From the NCBI GenBank assembly GCA_033296885.1, contig MU863924.1:1-64000 (forward strand): a DNA stretch of 64,000 bases, in the 5' to 3' direction. Of the stretch, positions 57,102 to 64,000 are shown piece by piece. The first letter of the stretch is position 1, and every line of letters starts with the position of its first letter. This DNA is from Triangularia verruculosa (taxonomy: Eukaryota; Ascomycota; Sordariomycetes; Sordariales; Podosporaceae). The notes under the pieces were generated by a model. The model saw only the letters and a list, made by a program, of their open reading frames with translations. It did not search any database and was not told the origin of the DNA. The translations under genes were made by a program, and so were the position numbers.

Positions 57102-59615
57102 ATGGTCACCCGGCTCGAGGTTGCCCTGGACGCCCAGGAGCTGGCCGGAGACCAACGCGCGCTCCTAGATCTCATTGACAAGCTCCAGTTTGCACAGCTC
57201 GACAATGTCAAGCTCCCGCAGATCGTCGTGGTGGGCGACCAGAGCGCCGGCAAGAGCTCTGTCCTCGAAGCCATTACTGGCACCCCCTTTCCTAGAGATG
57301 CCGGCGCTTGCACGAGATTCGCAACCGAAATCAGACTGAGGAGAGCGCCACAGGCCAGCATCACAGTCTCCGTCATTCCCGACAGGAACAGGCCGTTTCC
57401 TGAGCAGGAGAGGCTGAGGCAGTTTGGAGGCATGGTCAACACCAACATGCCGTTTGAGCAGCTCATGCGATCTGCTGTGGATCTGATTGCGCCAAAGAAC
57501 ATTCCCGGCCGCTTTGCTGCTCGCGATATCCTCGTGGTGGAGAAAAGGGGCCCTGACATGCCCCTTTTGACCCTTGTCGACTTGCCAGGCCTTGTCCGCA
57601 ATGCCAACAATGATCAGTCACTCGAAGATATCCGAACGATCGAAGCGCTTTCCGATCGCTACATGAAGAGCTCCCGCACCATCATTCTAGCAGTTGTTGG
57701 TGGAAACTCGGATTACGTGCAAGCCCCTATTCTCACCAAGGCACGCCATTTCGATCCTAACGGGTCTCGAACCATTGGCGTGTTGACCAAGCCCGATCTG
57801 ACTGAATCCATTGGGCTCGAAGACAAGTTTATCGACCTGGTCATGAACAAGGACAAGCGGAACGATTTTCGGTTGGGCTGGTATGTTCTGTTAAATCCAG
57901 GCCCCCGAGAATCGGGCCAGCCATGGCCCACCCCTGAAGAGCGCCGCCGGGCCGAGGATGCCTTCTTCAACAGCGGAAAATGGGCAGTAGTTCCACGTAA
58001 CATCTGCGGCACGAGAGCTCTGATGCAGAAGCTCAGCGTACAGCTCCAGCTCCACATCGGAAAGCACGTTCACGTCTTGCGCAAGCAGATTCAGAAAGCG
58101 CTTGATGACACCGACGCTGAACTGACATCACTCGGCACCGGTAAAGACACACCAGAAGAGATGCGCATTGAGCTTGTCGAGCTCTTTTCGGCGTCCAAGG
58201 AGCTCGTCATCCCAGCAGTCTACGGCTTCTACAAGAACCCTCCGAAGAAGAACTTCTTCAGAGTCACTGCCGATCCCAGAGGCACGCCAGCGCAGAACCT
58301 CCGTGCCCGTGCCAGCGAGGAGAATGACCGTTTCTCGCAAAGAATCAGGTCCCAGGGACGCAAGCTCAGCTTCAACATGCCTCAACCAACGGGTGACCCT
58401 GACGCTCCCGCTCCGATTAATCATGCCAAGCGGGAATTCGTAACCAACGAAGTCGAGATGCTACTCCGACAAATTCGCGGCTCCGAATTTCCCATGGACC
58501 CCAAGCCCCGAGCCGTCTACATGCTTTTCCAGAGCTACTCTGAGAACTGGCCCAAACTTGCCCAGGAGCACAAAGACAACCTCGGCGTGGTCTGCAACGA
58601 GTTTCTTGGAGAGCTCATCGACTACGCCTGGCCAAAGCGCATGCGCGAGCCCCTTCGACGTCACTTCCTCGACCCCCAGATGAAGGCATTGATGGCCAAA
58701 GCCCAGCACGAGCTCGACCTCCTTATGCAAGACCAGAACCTGGAGGTTCAGCCCTACGATCCTGAATATGAGGAGCGGCTACGAGCCTGGCATATGAGTA
58801 GCACGCAGGATGGGGCACGGTACACGGAAGCCGAAGAGGTGCTGGAGAAGATGCTGATTTATTATGAGCTCGCCGCCAAGACATTTATTCGCAACACCAT
58901 TGTCCAGGTTGTCGAGAGACATCTCCTCCAGGGCATGTATGGTATCTTCAATTCGGTCGAAGTCCTGGGCTTGAGCAACGAGATTGTCGAGGCCATTGCT
59001 GCCGAAAACAAGGAGACAAGAGACCGGAGACAGACACTGAAGGTGCAAAAGAAGGCTATCGAGGAGGCAAAGGACATTTGCGCCAGTCTTGCCATGCGTA
59101 AGGAGCTCAGGGCATACGCTGAGGAGGCGCCTGACGATGGGGAATCCACTTCCGACGATGAGGCTCCAAAGCCAATGCGCAGAAGTACTAGCAAACGATC
59201 CAGACGTTCAAGACAACCCTCTAGCGGAGAGTTTACACCACAGCCTCAGCCGAGTAGAGAGTATAATGACAGCACAAGATACTCTCAGCCTCAGCCCCAT
59301 CCTCCGCCGGCTTCCACCCACGCTCCCAGCACCTACGGTCCCATCAGACCCGAAGTCACTGTCGAAACTGATCATGTTCCGGACACTGGATACACCACAC
59401 GCCCGCCGCAATCAGCACCTCCGCCACCACCTCGGCCGGGAAAGGTCAGGGATGAAGACGGTCGCGCATACTCCCCAACATCAACGGCTCGCACCCCACG
59501 TGGTGGTCCAGAGCAGTATTACACCAACGGTGGCTCGTATCCCTCCAACAACCCCTTTGGTAACGACGCAGTGGAATTTGAGGCCTCGAGAAGAAGGAAG
59601 CCTGTCAGGGGCTAA
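57102..59615 (+). CDS. Dynamin-family GTPase, fungal Mx-like type
   Basis: An intron-free frame of 837 residues from the ATG at 57102 (MVTRLEVALD). An in-frame ATG 27 codons earlier gives only a low-complexity leader and is less likely. The GTPase domain has the P-loop GDQSAGKSS at 45-53, the switch threonine in ACTRFATEIRLRR, DLPG near 160 and TKPD near 229. The stalk (middle) region spans about 260-560 and a GED-like helical region about 570-665 (YYELAAKTFIRNTIVQVVER). The last ~150 residues are disordered: acidic/Ser, then Pro/Gln-rich, without a PH domain. This layout fits the fungal group annotated as Mx-like or VpsA-like dynamins, distinct from Vps1 and Dnm1, which lack this long tail. 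The cellular role of the group is poorly known; membrane remodelling is inferred from the fold. Confidence 0.9.
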   Translation: MVTRLEVALDAQELAGDQRALLDLIDKLQFAQLDNVKLPQIVVVGDQSAGKSSVLEAITGTPFPRDAGACTRFATEIRLRRAPQASITVSVIPDRNRPFPEQERLRQFGGMVNTNMPFEQLMRSAVDLIAPKNIPGRFAARDILVVEKRGPDMPLLTLVDLPGLVRNANNDQSLEDIRTIEALSDRYMKSSRTIILAVVGGNSDYVQAPILTKARHFDPNGSRTIGVLTKPDLTESIGLEDKFIDLVMNKDKRNDFRLGWYVLLNPGPRESGQPWPTPEERRRAEDAFFNSGKWAVVPRNICGTRALMQKLSVQLQLHIGKHVHVLRKQIQKALDDTDAELTSLGTGKDTPEEMRIELVELFSASKELVIPAVYGFYKNPPKKNFFRVTADPRGTPAQNLRARASEENDRFSQRIRSQGRKLSFNMPQPTGDPDAPAPINHAKREFVTNEVEMLLRQIRGSEFPMDPKPRAVYMLFQSYSENWPKLAQEHKDNLGVVCNEFLGELIDYAWPKRMREPLRRHFLDPQMKALMAKAQHELDLLMQDQNLEVQPYDPEYEERLRAWHMSSTQDGARYTEAEEVLEKMLIYYELAAKTFIRNTIVQVVERHLLQGMYGIFNSVEVLGLSNEIVEAIAAENKETRDRRQTLKVQKKAIEEAKDICASLAMRKELRAYAEEAPDDGESTSDDEAPKPMRRSTSKRSRRSRQPSSGEFTPQPQPSREYNDSTRYSQPQPHPPPASTHAPSTYGPIRPEVTVETDHVPDTGYTTRPPQSAPPPPPRPGKVRDEDGRAYSPTSTARTPRGGPEQYYTNGGSYPSNNPFGNDAVEFEASRRRKPVRG

Positions 59616-60137
59616 GTCTTGTCAAGGATAGTCTTTCGCAATATTATCTTTGTTCGGTTTGCAGTTCTGGATATCGCGGGGTGCTTACCCTCTTATTGGC
59701 TTGTGTCCCAAATAGCCTGATCATGACTAGAGGCGGAGTTGAGGATAGCTTACGTGCTTATTATTGTTTAGATACCTAGGATGATGAGTGATAAAGAATA
59801 TAGTTCGTTTCAAATAGTTCAGGTGATGTTTCATGAAGGCCACGCGCTATTGCGGTGTAAGTCGGACTAACACATACATCCTTTCCACTGTAGTCCCTTA
59901 GGGCAGGCCCCGCCCACTGCACCCATCACTTTCCAAGATTGTCACTCTTATTTGTCTAGGACACGGCGTCTTCTCCGCGAAGTTCGGCCATAGCTGCTCT
60001 ACTCGACATCCTTTTGGCAACAAAGTTGTCTTGACAGGCCTTGAGAATACCTTCAACCTGCGTTTTTCCAATCTACAAGTTCACTCGTTCATATTCTCAA
60101 GTTACTAGTTACTTTACCGCATTACCTTACCGCTGCC
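59616..60137. other. Intergenic between dynamin and subtilisin genes
   Basis: Trailer of the dynamin gene, then leader of the protease gene. No other coding is seen. Confidence 0.5.
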
Positions 60138-61724
60138 ATGTTATCCCCTACTATGAAGTCGTTCCTTGCCGCCCTTTTCATTCTAACTACCCGCATCTTG
60201 GGCATCGTCTGCCCCGAAATTCTCCCCCGTCTGCCGCAAGATGTGGGGATCATCGAGAACACCCAGCAGCATGTTAATATTTCGCAGACAAGCCGGCAGA
60301 ATACCCATCGTTCGCTCGCGAGGCAGCCAAGCACCGTTCCTTCGCTTGCGAACGAATACCTGGTTCAGTTCCACGCCAACATCTCGCACGAGGTCTTTCG
60401 CGCGCACACGGCTGCCATACACGCCGATGTGCAGAGATATTCGTCTGGGAATGAGCAGTACGGAGGCGTCTTGCGTCACTTCAGCATCGGGTCGGGCTTT
60501 CGAGCTTTTCATGGGCATCTAAACCCCAGGCACGTTGAACAGCTCAGACAGCTGGACGTCGTAGGTTATGTCTAGTATCTACGACATATTGCGGCCTACT
60601 AAACAATTTGTGACAACAACCAGGTCAAGCGCATAGAGCCAAACGGCATCGTCACCACCCAGCACGATAGCAGTCCCAAGGAACCCGCCTCCTTCAACAC
60701 CAGAATCCACGTCAACGACGCCGAGAACGGGTAAGTCTTCCCACCACCCATCCATCTCCCCCAGTCAACAAGACACTAACTAACCCCCCGCCAAGGGGCC
60801 AATCCCGCCTCTCCCACCGCCTCCCCAACTCGGCCTCCGAATACCGCTACATCAAACCCCCCCCCTCCCCCCAACAGTCTACATGCTCGACACAGGCATC
60901 CGCGCAACCCACTCCGAATTCCACACTACCCTCAACCCACCCCCCAACACCACCACCTTCTCCTCCAAAGTCCGCCTCGGCCCCAAACTTCACCGTGCCC
61001 CCCTCCCACCCCGACCGCTTCAACTCCACCGACCTCCACGGCCACGGCACCCACACAGCAGGCACAGTAGCAGGAAACACGTACGGCATCGTCCCCCCCC
61101 GGTCATCCAATCCACCTCGTTGCAGTCAAAGTCCTCGGGATCGGCCCCGATGCCGCAGGCACCTGGGATGGTGTCATCCAGGGCATCGAGTGGGTGGGCA
61201 ATGACACCGTCAGCCGGGGTCTCAAGTCCAGAGCTATCATCAACATGTCGCTAGGAGGAGGAAGGGTGCAAGCTGTGAATGATGCCGTCACGGCGGTGGT
61301 TGAGCATGCAAAGGTGACTGTTGTTGTTGCGGCGGGGAATGAGAACAATCTGACTTCTAATATGTCGCCTGCTTCTTGCCCGGATGCGATTACTGTCGCG
61401 GCGACGGATCGGAATGATACTCGGGCTGGGTTTTCGAGCTATGGGCCGGAGGTGGACATTTTTGCGCCTGGGGTGGGTATACTGTCGGCTGCTTATGGTG
61501 ACGATCACGCGAGTGTCTATATGGACGGGACGAGTATGGCTGCTCCGCATGTTGCCGGGCTGGCGGCGTATTTCATGATGATGTATGGTGCTCATACGCC
61601 CGAGGAGATGAGGGAAAGGCTGCTCGATGCCGCTGTGAAGGGTGTGGTCAAGGATAAAGGGGAGGGCAGCACAGATGCTTTGGCGTACAATGGAGTCGGC
61701 GATCCTGAGGAAGACGAGGATTAG
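60138..61724 (+). pseudogene. Subtilisin-like serine protease (S8) with three frame breaks
   Basis: Exon 1 (60138-60560) codes for a signal peptide and an I9-type propeptide (EYLVQFHANISHEVF). Exon 2 is 60624-60730. Exon 3 starts at 60796 after an intron with a CTAACTAAC branch. In exon 3 the catalytic residues lie in three different frames: Asp in VYMLDTGIRATHSEF (about 60880), His in DLHGHGTHTAGTVAG (about 61035-61075) and Ser in GTSMAAPHVAGLAAY (about 61530-61570). The frame changes fall at or next to C-runs: 9C-T-6C at 60857-60872, CCCC at about 60982 and 8C at 61093-61100. Each can be explained by one base. Sequence between the breaks is well conserved, so recent death or homopolymer errors in the assembly are both possible. 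If intact, it would be a secreted or vacuolar protease of the proteinase K group, ending at TAG 61722-61724 without an extra domain. Confidence 0.8.
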
Positions 61725-63154
61725 TGAATGCGTCGGCGGGCTATCAGTCATATTCACTTCGGAGTTTTTCCTTTGATATATCTCGAGGAGTCACTGTCAG
61801 GTCGAGCATTGAGTTCCAGTGATATCACTTTTGTCTTTAAGCGCTAAGATATGAAATACATGAGAAAGTCCTGTTCGCTAATACCAATACATGACCACCT
61901 GTATCATACACGTACATCCAACTCTCCTTTATACACATGGCCTACATCCTTTCTTCCCGTCTTGAGACGTCCTTTGGGTTTTCGAGCATCGCCAATCATC
62001 ATCAAGCCGACTGTCAGGGGTGTGAGGGGGCGATCGGCCGACTGTTAGGAGGGTGAAAGGTGATGAGTGTCCAGCCGGACGGCGGAGCGTGGCAGGCGAT
62101 GAGTGTCCAGCCGAAGGGCTATGACAAACTGTCGATTGTCAGGGGTGTGAGGGAGACGGGCGACCAGCCAAACATCCTCGACAAACTTGAGGGGCAAGGG
62201 AGTCGGCTGAACCCGACAGTCGCACAAGGAGCTGATACCCCAGCGCCCCAGACGGCATCAAAACGGGATTGACCGACCTCAAAAGATAGTTAATAGGCCT
62301 TAAAAGATAGTCAACAGGCCTCCAAAGATAGCCGGCAATGAAAATAGCCTTGCTCATTACGCCACAGGTGATGCAAGCTATGCTTGCGCAGGTAGTGGCC
62401 GTAGCATGTTCCTCATGGCCAATGGGGATCCGCCAGGACGGGAGCCAAGCTCTGACGAGTTGACTGGGACATGGTTGTCAGAGCGGTGGAGGTGACCGCG
62501 AGCGTCAGAAGGCCGAAGCGGCTCGAAAGGAGCAGGAGCAGGCAGAAGTCTGGCCGAAGCCAAAACCATAGAATGCGTGCCGATGTCAGTGCCCTGGAAA
62601 CCCGGGAGGAGAAACACTTGAAGAGGCGTGACAGAGGAGACCGGCTGGTATAGGAGTAGCGGTCGCGATGATACCTCCCTTGCGTTGTAGACGCATAAGA
62701 ATAGGCTCCAGCCTCGTAGCCCCGGGCAGATGGTTAGGTTTCGTGCACCAGGGCTCGAGAAGAATGCCGGAAGAAGCCAAGACAGATAGAGAAGCCAGGG
62801 GAGACAGAGCGTCGTGCTTCGCCTGGCAGAAGGTGAAGAGGAAGATGAGGGATATATGTGGCGAGGGCGCGCGCTCAACACCCAAGGAGGTGTCGACTGA
62901 TTCCTGTTTCGACCAGTGTTAGTCAAACGGATCGCACCTGGTTGATCATGGATGGTGATTGGAAGTGACGAACCACATAGCGACACTGCGAGAAGCGTCT
63001 CTGCGAGAAGCGTCTCTCGACCGACCTTTTAGAGACCGGACACCGAGCACCGAGCCAAAACCAGAAACCAGCTCCAAAACCAGTGAGGTATCCAAGAGAG
63101 CCTGCTCTGCATCGAAACGCCAATCTCAATAGTCAATTGATGAACTCGGCTGTA
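61725..63154. other. Intergenic with short repeats, no intact gene
   Basis: Contains diverged direct repeats at about 62000-62150 (CTGTCAGGGGTGTGAGGG-like and GATGAGTGTCCAGCCG, two copies each), three units of the 20-bp family (separate entry) and a 15-bp duplication TGCGAGAAGCGTCTC at about 62986-63017. A 202-codon minus-strand frame at 62986-62378 is Ser/Pro/Leu-rich and not convincing as protein. Confidence 0.5.
62277..62337 (+). repeat. Second site of the 20-21-bp repeat, three units
   Basis: CTCAAAAGATAGTTAATAGG followed by two diverged units (AAAAGATAGTCAACAGGCCT and CCAAAGATAGCC). Same unit and orientation as the array at 38163-38475. Confidence 0.9.
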
Positions 63155-63427
63155 CTAGTGCGCGTTGGAGCAGCGGTCGCAGAGGTCGCCGGCGTGAGGG
63201 ACGGCAGTACCACAATAACTATGACCAATGGCGAGTGTTAGCCACATCATCATCGACCTTGAAGGGCTGATGATGGGAAGGTTGGGTGAGGCAACATACC
63301 AGGTCTTGCAAGAGCAGAGGTGATCATTCTCCTGGTCGTTGTGATACTTCCACTCATAGTCGGCAGGGACACGCGTTTGCTCAGCAGCAGTCGTGGGAGT
63401 GGTGCTGTTGAAAGCAGAGGATGGCAT
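63155..63427 (-). CDS. Small Cys-rich protein, 63 residues, putative zinc binder
   Basis: Two exons, 63427-63300 and 63218-63155, give 63 residues (192 nt). The 81-nt intron has a GTATGT donor, a GCTAACAC branch and a CATAG acceptor. It splits the codon of Cys43. The N-terminal 30 residues are Ser/Thr/Pro-rich. The C-terminal half has six Cys in the spacing CxCx2CxC-x10-Cx2C (LCSCKTCYCG then LCDRCSNAH), with His36, His51 and His63 nearby, as in small zinc-binding proteins. No signal peptide is seen, so it is probably cytosolic or nuclear. I do not recognise the family. The good splice signals and the Cys pattern created only by splicing argue that it is real. Confidence 0.7.
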   Translation of the reverse strand: MPSSAFNSTTPTTAAEQTRVPADYEWKYHNDQENDHLCSCKTWYVASPNLPIISPSRSMMMWLTLAIGHSYCGTAVPHAGDLCDRCSNAH

Positions 63428-64000
63428 TGTCAAAGATTTGAGATAGATGATGTGAAGTTCCAAGATAAGTAAGAATGATTGTTCGAAGTGTGTTTGATTG
63501 TTGATGCTCTGGGAAGAATGTGGTGGGAAGAAGTGTTAGGGATGAGAGAAGCTCAAGAGGAATTTAAAATGGTGCGTTTGAATTTCGATTCTTGTGGGTT
63601 CTCTAGCTGTCAAGTAGAAAACAGGAAGGAAGGTAGAGTAATGGGGAAGGGTAGAGGAAGGAGTATTTGAGTCTGTCGACAATGCTCAGGTGCAATGACA
63701 GAGCTCTCAGGGCCCGACACAGTCTTCAGGTCCCACATAAAGTGCTCGTTCTGGCAGCGGGAATGCCTCTTATTGCACCTTTTATTCAACCAATGACTTT
63801 GATTGATCAATACGGTGTCAACCAATCCCCATTGACGTGGTGTTTCCAAAGGCGCAGTCCATGTGAAAGACACACCAGGGTCCTCCTCTTGGATGAACAC
63901 AGGCGGTGAAGCCCTTCCGGTTCCATTTTGGCCGCCTTCTTTCTTCCTCAGGTTGCCTTGTCCCTGTGCGCTGTTTTCAACCCCGTGACTCACTGAGGCT
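63428..64000 (-). promoter_or_regulatory. Promoter region of the Cys-rich protein gene
   Basis: CCAAT words occur at about 63790 and 63821 (CAACCAATGACT, CAACCAATCCCC), the second followed by CATTGACG. They could be CCAAT-binding-complex sites. No other gene is seen to the window end. Confidence 0.4.

Noticed and set aside
62378..62986. 202-codon minus-strand frame
   Set aside because: Low-complexity Ser/Pro/Leu composition, no splice partners, no domain, and repeats nearby.

Overview
The window is nuclear DNA of a filamentous ascomycete. The support is intron structure (50-95 nt introns with GTAAGT/GTATGT-type donors, a CTAAC branch point and a short distance to AG), compact GC-rich exons, Idh1/Ecm29/Nam8-type protein sequences, an intron-containing tRNA-Lys, and many intergenic TACCTAGGTA/TACCTACC motifs. 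A Sordariomycete, probably Sordariales, is my inference from the look of the proteins; I could not run a search.

Layout. 1-3008: a poly-C edge and a decayed gene with a 48-bp coding repeat. 3009-3833 (-): a small four-helix membrane protein in three exons. 3834-15047: gene-poor DNA holding five diverged exon+intron-like ~190-bp units (6329-7201) and a decayed gene (9356-10327). 15048-16518 (-): a three-RRM Nam8/Csx1-type RNA-binding protein whose last exon is only the stop codon. 16519-28852: about 12 kb of gene-poor DNA with minisatellites and one more decayed gene (27411-28213).

28853-63427 is gene-rich: ECM29 (proteasome adaptor), a UBA-UAS-UBX protein (Ubx5/UBXD7 type, a Cdc48 adaptor) followed in the same frame by a 116-codon open stretch after one TAG, a GCK-III (MST/Ste20) kinase, a small secreted protein, a protein of unknown function with an internal duplication, another conserved unknown, tRNA-Lys(CUU), mitochondrial IDH1, an OSCA/TMEM63 (DUF221) channel, a YjjX-type inosine/xanthosine triphosphatase, an Mx-like dynamin, a subtilisin gene broken by three frame changes at C-runs, and a 63-aa Cys-rich protein.

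Most genes are unrelated housekeeping functions. ECM29 and the UBX gene are tandem neighbours on the same strand and both act in ubiquitin-proteasome protein turnover; nothing shows co-regulation. I see no rRNA, no recognisable transposase or reverse transcriptase, no CRISPR and no secondary-metabolite cluster. The items most worth following are the in-frame extension after the UBX gene, the repeated exon-like units at 6.3-7.2 kb, and a 20-21-bp repeat family present at two loci 24 kb apart.
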